Source: Gammaproteobacteria bacterium 45_16_T64 (GTDB lineage: Bacteria; Pseudomonadota; Gammaproteobacteria; Pseudomonadales; Ketobacteraceae). From it: DNA of 64,000 bases. Position 1 is the stretch's first letter. Each line of letters opens with the position of its first letter. The stretch lies in contig MABD01000043.1 in NCBI GenBank assembly GCA_002162955.1, positions 62,001-126,000 of the forward strand. The letters are read 5' to 3'. A program made the translations under genes and the position numbers. Positions 32,868-42,441 of this stretch are shown here, piece by piece. The notes under the pieces are model-generated. The model made no database searches, was not told the origin of the DNA, and was given only the letters and a program-made list of their open reading frames with translations.

Positions 32868-35129
32868 TCAGGTTGCGTCTGTTCTTCGTAGTGTTGAGGA
32901 AATGCGGTGCATTGCCCTGTCAAAAAGGAGGCCTGATTCTAAAATGATAAGTTGACCTTTTTGAATGGACATCGCTATTTCCTTCTTGGTCTTGTCAAGC
33001 ACCTTTATGCCAAAGCGGTTGACGAAGACGTAGGTGTCAGTTTCCGGGAATTTTGCGCTTAACTTACAGCGAACGCTACGCTTGTTAGGCTCTTTGAATA
33101 TAGCCCAATGGTTTAATGGCAATGACTCTGCTTTTTGGAGTGACTCGTAACGTAATGCCTGAGCTTTGGCTTGTTGCCTTTCAAGTGCTGTCATGTCTTG
33201 CCAAGGCTTCTCTTGGCTGTCCACGATACCTAAGCTCTCTAGATGTTTTTGCGATAGTGCAGGCCGGGCCAGGGGCTGTGTTTCGCCGGGTTCTTCTCCG
33301 GAGGTTTCTATTGCCCGAAAGAGCTCTTTGCTTAGTACACTCCATTCTTCATTTGAACCATTGCAGCTATCGATGCCGGATTGAATCCTTGCTATCAAAT
33401 TTGGACCAAGCCTATGCGCTCGCTGAATCGATTTGGGGTCGCTGTGACGATTCATGACCCAGTGAAGGTCATCTATGACTTGGACCGCGTCGAGCCATTC
33501 TTGGGATTGCTCGCCTTTTCTAAGGTAGTTACTTAGAAGTACTCGATTCCAATGCTGAACCAAGAAGTCTGTAGTGCAGCTAGGGAGGTTACTGTCCTTG
33601 ATGCGAGCGCTGATGGTGTTGTTGACTACTTTTCTGGCTTTTTCTGTTTTTGCCTGACCTGCCGCCGCTTCACTTGTACGCTTTTCAATAATCCTTGTTC
33701 TTTTTGTTTCTGTTTCTAGCTGGGATTCTAATAATGCGAGCTGCTGATTAAAAATAGAGATGTCGCCATCATACTTGTCGTGTATTTCCTGCACAATTAG
33801 CTGGATAAGGGAGAATAGAACGTCTTGCTGTTCTTTGTCTTCAGATGCGATGCCTACACTAGATTCAGCAAGCCTGTTGATCAGTAGTCTTGCAGGGTGC
33901 TCTCGTACCTCAAAGAAGCTTTTGTCTCGCAGGGCAACCTTCAAAATGGGAATCTGAAGCCGGCCTATAAGCGCTTGTACCGCAATTGGCAAATTATCAT
34001 CGTCGAGTACAAAATCAAAAAACATCGCCACTAGGTTGATAACATTTTCATCGGGCTCTTCGAGAGAGTTACCTTTCTCTTTGCTCTTTGCGGGCAGTAA
34101 AATTTGATGAATAATACTGCGCAAATAGTTTTTGCCATCCGAAAGTTCAAAAGGCTGGGCTTTTTGTGCGTGGCTCAGGTTTTGAATTAGCTGATCTTGT
34201 TGGATGGGTGGTCCGTCGAATTGAAATCTAGATATTGTCCCAGGCGGTGTGTGACCGCCATCCTGATAGGCGGACAGTAGTTGTGTTAGTTCTGTAAAAC
34301 CGGGTGTTGCTCTACTCTCCAGAGAGGGCGGGGCAGAGTTGGGCGCTGCATGGTGGGGGTCGTTATCGCGGCCTTGGTCTGTGGGTTCTTGGTTTTGTTG
34401 ATTTTGCGGAGATCTAGATTGCTGAATTTTGGATTGAGGTTTGATCTCAGGCAATATTCCAGCATTAATAAACAGCTCGTTCGCTAAGTTAATGATTTTG
34501 TTGAGCTGTCTGGCGACGACCCTGTCAAATTGTTTATAGAGAATAATCCTATTTTGCAAAGTGAGCTCGATATGATCGGTTGCCTTGCTGAACGCTTCGC
34601 ATATCTGAGCTGGATCGAGCGGATTGTTTGTCTCGTTTACGTCAATATCAGGAAGTAGGTAATCAAATCGTAAAACTATGTGGTAGAGGCTTTCTTGGCA
34701 ATCAGTTCTAGCTTTTGAAATGGTGCTTGATAAAGCAACATTTTTTTCCATAACATCGTTGTCAACTAACCCGAGTCCATCGAAGGAGGTTTTAGGTGTT
34801 GATGTGGAGTGTTCGCGCTTGGGTTGTGTAAGCTGGTTAAATAGACAATCAAATTCTTGTTTGAAATTTGCTAGAGCGCTTTTTTTATTTAGCCTAACTT
34901 CTCGCATAGTGTCAAAGAAATCGTTTTGCTCTTTGTTGGTGCCAGCTTTTCCTGCGAGGTCAAAGAACAAGTCGTCACAAGAAATAAAAAACTCAGACAG
35001 TTGGTTGTTTAGTATGCTGAAGCTGTTGTCTTTAACCTGCTTTACTATTGGCGGGAGTGCACGCGTGACGCCAGATAAGGTCTTGGTGGTGGGGCGAATT
35101 GTAGATGGTTTGCCTATATCAGTACTCAT
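32868..35129 (-). CDS. DUF1631 family protein
   Basis: A 753-residue cytoplasmic protein with no signal or membrane helix. It is mostly helical and charged, with a Gln/Pro-rich low-complexity stretch at about 225-275. The C-terminus (about 650-750) has LNHWAIF..PNKRSVRCKLSAK, TDTYVFVNRFGIKV and a final GQLIILESGLLFDRAM block, the conserved end of DUF1631, a gammaproteobacterial family of unproven function sometimes mislabelled thymidine phosphorylase. The end region is reminiscent of PilZ-like beta barrels. It is co-directional with prsK and could be in the same transcript. No catalytic motif seen. Confidence 0.8.
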   Translation of the reverse strand: MSTDIGKPSTIRPTTKTLSGVTRALPPIVKQVKDNSFSILNNQLSEFFISCDDLFFDLAGKAGTNKEQNDFFDTMREVRLNKKSALANFKQEFDCLFNQLTQPKREHSTSTPKTSFDGLGLVDNDVMEKNVALSSTISKARTDCQESLYHIVLRFDYLLPDIDVNETNNPLDPAQICEAFSKATDHIELTLQNRIILYKQFDRVVARQLNKIINLANELFINAGILPEIKPQSKIQQSRSPQNQQNQEPTDQGRDNDPHHAAPNSAPPSLESRATPGFTELTQLLSAYQDGGHTPPGTISRFQFDGPPIQQDQLIQNLSHAQKAQPFELSDGKNYLRSIIHQILLPAKSKEKGNSLEEPDENVINLVAMFFDFVLDDDNLPIAVQALIGRLQIPILKVALRDKSFFEVREHPARLLINRLAESSVGIASEDKEQQDVLFSLIQLIVQEIHDKYDGDISIFNQQLALLESQLETETKRTRIIEKRTSEAAAGQAKTEKARKVVNNTISARIKDSNLPSCTTDFLVQHWNRVLLSNYLRKGEQSQEWLDAVQVIDDLHWVMNRHSDPKSIQRAHRLGPNLIARIQSGIDSCNGSNEEWSVLSKELFRAIETSGEEPGETQPLARPALSQKHLESLGIVDSQEKPWQDMTALERQQAKAQALRYESLQKAESLPLNHWAIFKEPNKRSVRCKLSAKFPETDTYVFVNRFGIKVLDKTKKEIAMSIQKGQLIILESGLLFDRAMHRISSTLRRTDAT

Positions 35130-35263
35130 GACGCTCTCTAGAATCAGATTTGCAGCATGGGAAAATTCGATGTCTAGACCCCTCCCTGCCTAATTACCCT
35201 ATTTTTCCACAATTACCAATGTTAGCCAAACAAAATCATGCTTATAGTATAGTTAATATACAG

Positions 35264-36244
35264 TTAATTGTCTTTTTGGTCCAAAAAAAGGCGATCTATG
35301 ATTTCAGTGGCTGCTTGTAAAGGCGTTTTACTCCCCTCGCTAACCTGTTGACTTACTAGATTTTTGTGTGAGTTTGATGCGCTAGATCTAGTCAGTTTTA
35401 GCTCCAATAGTTCGTGTATTAACGATTGCATCCATTCTAAGTTCTGATGCTTTCTTTTGGATGCTCTATGCTTGGATAGTTGGGGGGCCTCGAAATAGCT
35501 GGAGATCATTTCCCAAATGGTATCAATATTGGCATTTTCCAGTGCCGAACAAGTGAGAACTTTGGGTTGCCAATGCCCATTTTGTGCCACAAAGTGAAGG
35601 GCATTTTCGTAATGTGCTTTGGCTTGCCTAGCGAGAGATTGGCTAACGCCATCAGCTTTATTCACTATGATCGCATCGGCTAATTCTAGAATGCCTTTTT
35701 TGATTCCTTGAAGTTCATCCCCAGCATTAGGTAGCATCAGGAGGAGGAAGAAGTCGACCATGCCTGCGACCTGGTACTCAGATTGCCCAACACCTACGGT
35801 CTCTATGATGATGACATCATATCCAGCAGCTTCGCAGAGTAGCATGGCTTCTCGCGTCTTTTGTGCCACACCGCCAAGGGATCCAGAAGACGGAGAGGGG
35901 CGAATAAATGCATTCTGCTGCTGAGAAAGTACCTCCATGCGAGTTTTGTCGCCCAAAATGCTACCACCTGTGACGGGGGAGCTGGGGTCAACAGCTAAAA
36001 CCGCGACTTTTTTCCCTAGCGCGGTCAAATGAAGCCCGAAGGCCTCAATAAATGTTGATTTCCCCACGCCGGGGACTCCTGTGATGCCTATGCGCACGCT
36101 GGAGCCTGTATGGCTTAACACTGAGTTAAGCAGCGCTTGAGACTGTTCCCGATGGGAGTCAAGGCTACTTTCTGTAAGTGTAATGGCTTTTGCAAGGGAC
36201 CTTCTGTTGCCTTGCAAAAGTTTTGCTGGATCGACGATTTTCAT
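35264..36244 (-). CDS. meaB: Methylmalonyl-CoA mutase-associated G3E GTPase MeaB
   Basis: A 326-residue cytoplasmic GTPase. GVPGVGKST (56-64) is the P loop, [20 protein letters not shown] follows as the family-specific block, and EQ-like switch and NKAD base-recognition motifs are present. MeaB loads and protects the cobalamin cofactor of methylmalonyl-CoA mutase. The mutase gene lies 28 bases upstream on the same strand, so the pair is co-transcribed and the partner is evident. The C-terminal dimerisation helices are present, and the length is normal. Confidence 0.93.
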   Translation of the reverse strand: MKIVDPAKLLQGNRRSLAKAITLTESSLDSHREQSQALLNSVLSHTGSSVRIGITGVPGVGKSTFIEAFGLHLTALGKKVAVLAVDPSSPVTGGSILGDKTRMEVLSQQQNAFIRPSPSSGSLGGVAQKTREAMLLCEAAGYDVIIIETVGVGQSEYQVAGMVDFFLLLMLPNAGDELQGIKKGILELADAIIVNKADGVSQSLARQAKAHYENALHFVAQNGHWQPKVLTCSALENANIDTIWEMISSYFEAPQLSKHRASKRKHQNLEWMQSLIHELLELKLTRSSASNSHKNLVSQQVSEGSKTPLQAATEIIDRLFLDQKDN

Positions 36245-36272
36245 TGTCTAGAAGGTCCTTGTCGAGACGATA

Positions 36273-38420
36273 TTATTTCTGAGCGTCGTTAATGGCTACA
36301 AGCACGTCACGTGCGGCTGGAGGTATCTTTGTGCCGGGCCCAAAAATCCCTTTTACGCCTGCTTCATAAAGATAATCATAGTCTTGTCTTGGAATGACGC
36401 CGCCTGCGACAACGATGATATCACTCGCACCTTCTTCTTTTAGTGCTTCAATGAGATCTGGGATCAATGTTTTGTGGCCTGCGGCTTGGGACGAGACGCC
36501 GATCACGTGAACGTCGTTCTCAATGGCTTGTTTGGCGACTTCTTTGGGGGTAGAAAATAGTGGGGAGAGGTCAATGTCAAACCCAACATCAGCAAATGCG
36601 GTGGCTATTACTTTCGCGCCGCGGTCATGTCCATCCTGTCCCATCTTGGCAACAAGCATTCTGGGTCGTCGACCGTATTGCTTCTCGAAAGCTTCAATGT
36701 CGGAGGAAATCTCATTCCAGTCGTCATCGTTGGCGTAGGAGCTTCCATAAACACCAGAAACAGTGCGGGAGTTTGCTTTGTATCGCCCCCATACTTTTTC
36801 GAGCGCGTAACTAATCTCACCAACACTTGCTCGAGCTCTTGCAGCCTTAATCGCTAAATCTAAGCTGTTACCTTCTCCAGTTTTTGCGTAGTTCTCTAAG
36901 TCAGCAAGGGCTTTATCGACAGCGGCTTGGTCTCGTGCTGCTTTCATGCTCTCTAGGCGAGCGATTTGAGAATCTCTAACGGCAGAGTTGTCAATTTCTA
37001 GCACTTCGATGTCGTCTTCTTCTGCTAGTTGGTATTTGTTGACGCCTACAATGACATCTTCGCCGCGGTCGATCCGTGCCTGCTTCTTTGCTGCAGACTC
37101 TTCGATTTTAAGCTTGGGCTCTCCTGTTTCGATAGCCTTTGCCATGCCGCCTAGGGATTTGATGTTTTCAATAATGCCCCAGGCCTTGTCTGCAATATCC
37201 TGTGTCAGCGATTCCATCATGTAGGAGCCTCCCCATGGATCGACAACGTTTGTGATTCCTGTTTCGTCTTGCACAATGATCTGTGTGTTTCGTGCAATTC
37301 TTGCAGAAAATTCCGTTGGCAGTGCAATGGCTTCATCAAACGCATTCGTGTGGAGCGATTGGGTGCCGCCAAATACAGCTGCCATCGCTTCAATCGTAGT
37401 TCGAACAACGTTGTTGTATGGGTCTTGCTCTGTGAGGGACCAGCCCGAGGTTTGGCAATGGGTTCTTAGCATGCTGGAGCGGGGGTCTTTGGGGTCATAC
37501 TCACTTACAATCCTTTCCCATAGGAGGCGCGCAGCTCTTAGTTTGGCAATTTCCATATAGAAATTCATGCCTATGCCAAAGAAAAACGATAACCTTGGGG
37601 CGAAAGCATCGATCTTGAGGCCTGAGGATAGTGCCGAGTCTATGTACTCTTTACCATCGGCAAGTGTGTAGGCCAATTCTAGTGCTGCGTCGGCTCCAGC
37701 CTCTTGTATATGGTACCCCGAGATGGATATTGAATTATACTTAGGCATGTTCTCGGAGGTGTAGGAGATGATGTCCGCTATGATACCCATTGAATTTTTT
37801 GGTGGGTAAATGTAGGTGTTGCGCACCATAAACTCTTTAAGAATGTCGTTCTGAATGGTGCCAGACAGCTTGTCTTGGCTTACGCCTTGTTCTTCAGCGG
37901 CAACAATGTAGTTGGCAAGCACAGGCAATACTGCGCCATTCATTGTCATTGAAACAGACACCTTGTCTAATGGGATCTCATTAAAGAGGATTTTCATGTC
38001 TTCGACAGAGTCAATTGCAACACCGGCTTTACCAACATCGCCTGTGACACGCTCATGATCTGAGTCGTACCCGCGGTGAGTAGCAAGGTCAAATGCAACC
38101 GATGCCCCTTGTTGGCCTGCCGCTAGGTTTTTTCTGTAGAAGGCGTTGGATTCTTCTGCAGTTGAAAAGCCTGCATACTGCCTGATTGTCCAAGGCCGGC
38201 CTGCGTACATGGTCGCTTTAGGACCGCGAACATAAGGCGCAAAGCCTGGCAGGGTGTCTGCATGTTTGAGGTCAGCGACGTCGCCAGCTGTATAAAGAGG
38301 TTTAATATCAATACCTTCAGGGGTATTGGTAATTAGCTCCTCAGGTGGGCGACCCTTACGTTCTTTTGTCGCTAAAGTATGCCAATCTGCCAAACTGGGT
38401 TTGTTGGAAGAGTCTGTCAT
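36273..38420 (-). CDS. scpA: Methylmalonyl-CoA mutase (single-chain, B12-dependent)
   Basis: A 715-residue enzyme interconverting (R)-methylmalonyl-CoA and succinyl-CoA. The N-terminal barrel domain has [20 protein letters not shown] and [18 protein letters not shown] (substrate and radical region). The C-terminal cobalamin-binding domain (about 585-710) has the D-x-H-x-x-G motif in [10 protein letters not shown], whose His ligates cobalt, and [12 protein letters not shown] near the end. Complete and of normal length. Forms an operon with meaB, and the epimerase gene diverges from it, so the propionate/methylmalonyl route is grouped here. Confidence 0.95.
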   Translation of the reverse strand: MTDSSNKPSLADWHTLATKERKGRPPEELITNTPEGIDIKPLYTAGDVADLKHADTLPGFAPYVRGPKATMYAGRPWTIRQYAGFSTAEESNAFYRKNLAAGQQGASVAFDLATHRGYDSDHERVTGDVGKAGVAIDSVEDMKILFNEIPLDKVSVSMTMNGAVLPVLANYIVAAEEQGVSQDKLSGTIQNDILKEFMVRNTYIYPPKNSMGIIADIISYTSENMPKYNSISISGYHIQEAGADAALELAYTLADGKEYIDSALSSGLKIDAFAPRLSFFFGIGMNFYMEIAKLRAARLLWERIVSEYDPKDPRSSMLRTHCQTSGWSLTEQDPYNNVVRTTIEAMAAVFGGTQSLHTNAFDEAIALPTEFSARIARNTQIIVQDETGITNVVDPWGGSYMMESLTQDIADKAWGIIENIKSLGGMAKAIETGEPKLKIEESAAKKQARIDRGEDVIVGVNKYQLAEEDDIEVLEIDNSAVRDSQIARLESMKAARDQAAVDKALADLENYAKTGEGNSLDLAIKAARARASVGEISYALEKVWGRYKANSRTVSGVYGSSYANDDDWNEISSDIEAFEKQYGRRPRMLVAKMGQDGHDRGAKVIATAFADVGFDIDLSPLFSTPKEVAKQAIENDVHVIGVSSQAAGHKTLIPDLIEALKEEGASDIIVVAGGVIPRQDYDYLYEAGVKGIFGPGTKIPPAARDVLVAINDAQK

Positions 38421-38746
38421 ATTGCTACCTCGAATAAAGCATGCGCTGTGGCCTGAAAGTATCAGGCGGATGAATAACCAGAATGGGGCTAAGATACCAG
38501 AACTTCAGGGGACAGCGCACGCGAATTTATAGGAGCTTTGTAACATTATCTATATATATCATTGATTTGGACTAGGAAATTAATATGCAGTGAATTCTCA
38601 GCTTGGTCTGCCGCAGTGGGCCCGCCCCCTATGAACTGTAAATAGTGCAGCTTTCTATCGAAGGCAAAACCCATTAGAATACAGCACGGTAAAAAGCAGC
38701 CACGACAAAGGGTGGGTGCAGATGATGAGTATAACGAGGGGGAAAT
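38421..38746. other. Divergent intergenic region between mutase and epimerase, 326 bases
   Basis: Carries the promoters for scpA (minus) and the epimerase (plus). A small hairpin CCTGAAAGTATCAGG lies at about 38452-38466, and an alternating AT stretch (TATCTATATATATC) lies at about 38548-38561. I looked for a cobalamin riboswitch and saw no B12 box. Nothing else recognised. Confidence 0.4.
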
Positions 38747-39160
38747 ATGATAATCGGTTTGGATCATGTCGCAATAGCAGTGCCGGATCTTGAAAAGGCA
38801 ATCAAACGTTTTGCCGAAGATTTTGGGATTGAATACAAAGGGTGTGAGTCGGTAGTGGATGCCAAGACGCAAACTGCATTTTTCCCAATTAGCGGAACCC
38901 AGATAGAGTTGGTTCACCCACTTAATGGAGAGGGGCCAGTTCAAGGTTACTTGGATAAAAAAGGTGGCGGTCTGCATCATATCTGTTTTCAGACGGATGA
39001 CGTTGAAGCTGATATGAAGCGTCTGACTGAAAAGGGGTATATATTTTTGTCAGATGCTCCTAAGCCCGGCGCTCATAACACCAGAGTGGCTTTTATTCAT
39101 CCAAAATGTACAGATGGCGTGTTGATTGAGATTGCGCAGCACCCTGATGAACAGCATTAA
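38747..39160 (+). CDS. mce: Methylmalonyl-CoA epimerase
   Basis: A 137-residue VOC-superfamily enzyme with two tandem beta-alpha-beta-beta-beta units. IGLDHVAIAVPDLEKAI at the start supplies the first metal His (His7). GGGLHHICFQTDDVEADM (second His) and GVLIEIAQ (Glu) supply the other ligands. It epimerises (S)- to (R)-methylmalonyl-CoA, the substrate of the divergently encoded mutase. A strong GAGGGGG ribosome site lies just before the ATG. Confidence 0.92.
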   Translation: MIIGLDHVAIAVPDLEKAIKRFAEDFGIEYKGCESVVDAKTQTAFFPISGTQIELVHPLNGEGPVQGYLDKKGGGLHHICFQTDDVEADMKRLTEKGYIFLSDAPKPGAHNTRVAFIHPKCTDGVLIEIAQHPDEQH

Positions 39161-39220
39161 TACAGTCGATAGCTCGCAAAATTGCGTAAAGAATCACCTT
39201 AAATATGGAAGTGTAGATCA

Positions 39221-40042
39221 ATGATAACTAAATGCTTGTTTCCCGTTGCTGGTTATGGGACGCGGTTTTTGCCCGCGACAAAATCACAGCCAAAAGAGAT
39301 GCTGCCTATTGTTAACAAGCCATTGGTTCAATATGGCGTAGAAGAGGCTCTTCAAGCTGGCCTTTCTGATATAGGGTTTGTAACGGGGCGTGGTAAGCGC
39401 GCAATTGCAGACCACTTTGATATTAACTATGAGCTAGAGCACCAAATACAGGGCACAGGTAAAGAAGTGTACCTAGAGTCAATTCGAAAGGCGATTGACG
39501 AATGTACTTTTACCTATACAAGACAGTCAGAGATGAAGGGGCTTGGTCACGCTATCTTAACGGGTAAAACCATGATCGGCGACCAGCCATTTGGTGTTAT
39601 ATTGGCGGACGATTTGTGTTGTGACGATGAAGATGGCGTTATGGGGCAAATGGTTAAGCTGTATAACCAGTTTCGCTGTAGTATAGTTGCAATAGAAGAA
39701 GTTCCTATGGAAGAGACGTCCAAATACGGAATTGTTGAAGGTGAGAATATTAAGGAAGGCCTATATCGGGTTACTAATATGGTTGAAAAGCCAAAGCCTG
39801 AAGAGGCGCCTTCGAATTTAGCCGTTATTGGGCGCTATATATTGACCCCGGATATTTTCGAAATTCTAGAAAGAACACCGCCAGGAGCTAACGGAGAAAT
39901 TCAAATAACGGACGCATTGCTCGAGCAAGCTAAGAATGGTTGTGTTATGGCATATAAGTTCCGGGGCAAGCGGTTTGATTGCGGGAGCATTGATGGGTAT
40001 ATCGACGCGACTAATTTTTGTTATGAGAATTATTATAAATAG
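39221..40042 (+). CDS. galU: UTP-glucose-1-phosphate uridylyltransferase
   Basis: A 273-residue nucleotidyltransferase. FPVAGYGTRFLPATKSQPKE (about 6-25) is the nucleotide-binding signature G-x-G-T-R-x-x-P with the catalytic Lys. ILADDLCCD carries the metal Asp, and MVEKPKPEEAPSNLAVIGRY and FRGKRFDCGSIDGY are later family blocks. It makes UDP-glucose from glucose-1-phosphate and UTP and so feeds Ugd and GalE, both in this window. It ends in a strong terminator shared with the converging pgi gene. It is slightly short for the family (usually about 290). Confidence 0.94.
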   Translation: MITKCLFPVAGYGTRFLPATKSQPKEMLPIVNKPLVQYGVEEALQAGLSDIGFVTGRGKRAIADHFDINYELEHQIQGTGKEVYLESIRKAIDECTFTYTRQSEMKGLGHAILTGKTMIGDQPFGVILADDLCCDDEDGVMGQMVKLYNQFRCSIVAIEEVPMEETSKYGIVEGENIKEGLYRVTNMVEKPKPEEAPSNLAVIGRYILTPDIFEILERTPPGANGEIQITDALLEQAKNGCVMAYKFRGKRFDCGSIDGYIDATNFCYENYYK

Positions 40043-40060
40043 CGCCGTATTCAGTGTGTA

Positions 40061-40097
40061 AAAAAGGCCTATAGAGCGTTGCTCTATAGGCCTTTTT
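40061..40097. terminator. Bidirectional Rho-independent terminator
   Basis: A 17-bp perfect inverted repeat (40061-40077 with 40081-40097) around GTT, flanked by A and T tracts, between converging galU and pgi. The pgi stop codon begins right at its edge. Confidence 0.94.
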
Positions 40098-41771
40098 TTA
40101 TGTTGCTTGAATGTTGTTTCTGTAGTGGTTAATAAGGCCGGCTGTAGATGAGTCACAGCTGAGCGGGTCTCCTTGTTCAATTAATGCGGATTTAATAGAG
40201 TTGCTCAATTGCTTTCCGAGCTCTACACCCCATTGATCGAAGGCGTTAATGTTCCATAGGGCGCTTAATACAAACACTTTCTGTTCGTATAGCGCGACGA
40301 GTTGGCCTAGCACAAAAGGCGTAAGTTTCTTGTAGACGAAAAGGTTGCTTGGCCGGTTTCCTGGGATGGTTTTGTGCGGTGCAAGTTTTGCGGCATCTGA
40401 TGCCTGCATCCCTTGTTGTAGTAACTCAGCGGTGGCTTCATCCTTTGTTTTTCCAGCCATGAGTGCTTGGCTTTGTGCGAGACAATTGGCAAACAAGAAG
40501 GCTTGCTGGTCTTCGATGGGATTCAAGCTGTTGACGCCAACAATGAAGTCGAGTGGGACCATGCGAGACCCCTGATGAAATAATTGATGGTAGGAGTGTT
40601 GTGTGTCGCTCCCGGTGCCTCCCCAGAGTGGAATGGCGGTTTGCCATTCGCAGGCCTGCCCGTTGTTTTGTACGCCTTTGCCGTTACTCTCCATGTCCAT
40701 TTGTTGTAAGTATGAAACAAATCGGTGTAGATATTGTTCGTAGCATACGACTGCGTTGGAGTCTGCGCCCATGAAATTGCTATTCCAGGCGCTAATTAGG
40801 GCCATCAACACGGGGATGTTCTGTTCAAGCGGCTGTGTTCTTAGGTGGTTATCGACGCTGTGCCCGCCTGCGAGGAATTGGGTGAATTCATCTGTGCCTA
40901 TGGCTATTTCTAGTGCTAGTCCAATGGCGGACCAGAGAGAATATCTGCCACCAACCCAATCCCACATAGGTAAGATGTTGGCGGTCGGTATGCCAAAAGT
41001 GTTTACTGCAGGGACGTTCGCAGAAATGCCAATGAAATGCTTGCCCAGCGCTTCAGATTTTCCGAGGTGATCGATTAGCCATTGTTTGGCAGCTTTCGCG
41101 TTACTTAGGGTTTCTAGTGTAGAAAACGATTTAGACGATATAATGAAAAGAGTTGTTTCTGGGTCGCATTTGGCAAGAGTTTCACATATATGGGTGGGAT
41201 CAATGTTGGATACAAAATAAAAGCTGAGATCCTGTTGGGCGTAATGAGAAAGTGCTTCAACTGCCATCGCCGGCCCTAAGTCTGATCCGCCGATGCCTAT
41301 GTTGACAATGTGTAGAAGTGGCTTTCCCGTGGAGCCTAACCATTCTTTGTTGCGAATCTTGGCGCTGAAAGCGCTGACTGATTTTTTTGCTTCAGTGATT
41401 TTGTGCACTAGCTCTGCTGGTATTTGCTCTGTGGGCGCGCGCAAGGCAGTGTGGAGCACGGCTCTATCTTCCGTGATGTTGATTTTTTCCCCAGAGAACA
41501 TTGCTTCTATTGCGCTCTGTATATTCGCCTTTTTTGCCCCTTCGATAAGGGTATCTAAGATTTCCTTGTCGAGATGGTTTTTCGAATAGTCAAAGAGCAG
41601 GCCGTCAAGATCAAGTGAGTAGCGATCAAATCGAGATGCGTCGTCGTTGAAGCGGTCCACGAGTTTGGTTTTGTGCGCTATCTCAGCTAAACATTTAAGC
41701 TTGTCTTGCAGGTTTTCTTGTTTGAAAAACGGTGTAGCCTCAGTGTCCATAGTGTCTATTCTGTATGTCAT
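40098..41771 (-). CDS. pgi: Glucose-6-phosphate isomerase
   Basis: A 557-residue cytoplasmic enzyme interconverting glucose-6-phosphate and fructose-6-phosphate. Signature blocks are GIGGSDLGPAMA (about 158-169), SKSFSTLETLSNA (phosphate site), WVGGRYSLWSAIGLALEI and GTGSDTQHSYHQLFHQG (about 390-406). The ATG overlaps the stop of the phosphopantetheinyl transferase gene by four bases (ATGA), which supports this start; an ATG 21 bases later is possible. Translation is probably coupled. The enzyme connects central carbon to UDP-glucose supply. Confidence 0.93.
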   Translation of the reverse strand: MTYRIDTMDTEATPFFKQENLQDKLKCLAEIAHKTKLVDRFNDDASRFDRYSLDLDGLLFDYSKNHLDKEILDTLIEGAKKANIQSAIEAMFSGEKINITEDRAVLHTALRAPTEQIPAELVHKITEAKKSVSAFSAKIRNKEWLGSTGKPLLHIVNIGIGGSDLGPAMAVEALSHYAQQDLSFYFVSNIDPTHICETLAKCDPETTLFIISSKSFSTLETLSNAKAAKQWLIDHLGKSEALGKHFIGISANVPAVNTFGIPTANILPMWDWVGGRYSLWSAIGLALEIAIGTDEFTQFLAGGHSVDNHLRTQPLEQNIPVLMALISAWNSNFMGADSNAVVCYEQYLHRFVSYLQQMDMESNGKGVQNNGQACEWQTAIPLWGGTGSDTQHSYHQLFHQGSRMVPLDFIVGVNSLNPIEDQQAFLFANCLAQSQALMAGKTKDEATAELLQQGMQASDAAKLAPHKTIPGNRPSNLFVYKKLTPFVLGQLVALYEQKVFVLSALWNINAFDQWGVELGKQLSNSIKSALIEQGDPLSCDSSTAGLINHYRNNIQAT

Positions 41772-42436
41772 AGTTCGTTTGGGCGTATGTAGATGCCGGT
41801 ATAAATGTAGCCGCCATCAATGCAAAAGCGACCCGCCATTTCGGTGATGTTGTACGCAGGTTTTGCTTTGGGGTTGATAATGTGAGCAAGAAAAGTTTGC
41901 TCCTCCAAATTAATGGTCAGCTCGGCGTCGAGAAAGTCTAGCATGTGATCGTTAAGAGGCGAGTAGGCCTTGTGGATGCTCTCTTTTGCACTGAATATCA
42001 ATGTGGACAATGGAAGCTCGGTATGTTGATGGCGAGCCAAGAAGTCCCTTTCATTTTGCGTGCAGATCATATTGTACACATTGGTGTCGAGGGGCCTTGC
42101 TTGTTCGATATCGTGTCCTAAGGACAATATGTTTTGGGAAAGAGCGACCGCAGCAGAGCAATGCTCTCCTGAGTGGGATATGCTACCTACAACTCCAGAG
42201 GGCCAGCAGGGCCCGCGTGATTTTCCGATTCTGATTGCACGTTGCGATTCCGGAGCATCACCCAGTAGCTGCGTAAGCGCTTGGTGCGCACAGTGTCTAC
42301 CCGCACGGAATTCACGTTTTCGCTTTTCGACCGCTTTAGAAATATTCGTTTCTTCTCCGGGGAGTGCAGGAGTGGTCCACATCCACGGAGAGGAAGAGCA
42401 TGTTTCGATGTCATTTGGGAAAAGGGTGCTTAACAA
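41768..42436 (-). CDS. 4'-phosphopantetheinyl transferase (EntD/Sfp superfamily)
   Basis: A 222-residue enzyme that moves phosphopantetheine from CoA to a carrier-protein serine. KREFRAGRHCAHQALTQL (about 40-57), VGSISHSGEH, SLGHDIEQ (metal Asp) and FSAKESIHKAYSPL (metal Glu, catalytic Lys) are the EntD-type blocks. TTG is the apparent start (42436), with no strong ribosome site, so the exact N-terminus is uncertain. It sits between galE and pgi, overlapping pgi by four bases, an unusual place. The carrier substrate is not encoded nearby. Confidence 0.88.
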   Translation of the reverse strand: MLSTLFPNDIETCSSSPWMWTTPALPGEETNISKAVEKRKREFRAGRHCAHQALTQLLGDAPESQRAIRIGKSRGPCWPSGVVGSISHSGEHCSAAVALSQNILSLGHDIEQARPLDTNVYNMICTQNERDFLARHQHTELPLSTLIFSAKESIHKAYSPLNDHMLDFLDAELTINLEEQTFLAHIINPKAKPAYNITEMAGRFCIDGGYIYTGIYIRPNEL

Positions 42437-42441
42437 GATAT

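Noticed and set aside
38421-38746. Cobalamin riboswitch upstream of methylmalonyl-CoA mutase
   Set aside because: No B12-box-like conserved segment was found, and the mutase uses rather than makes or imports B12.
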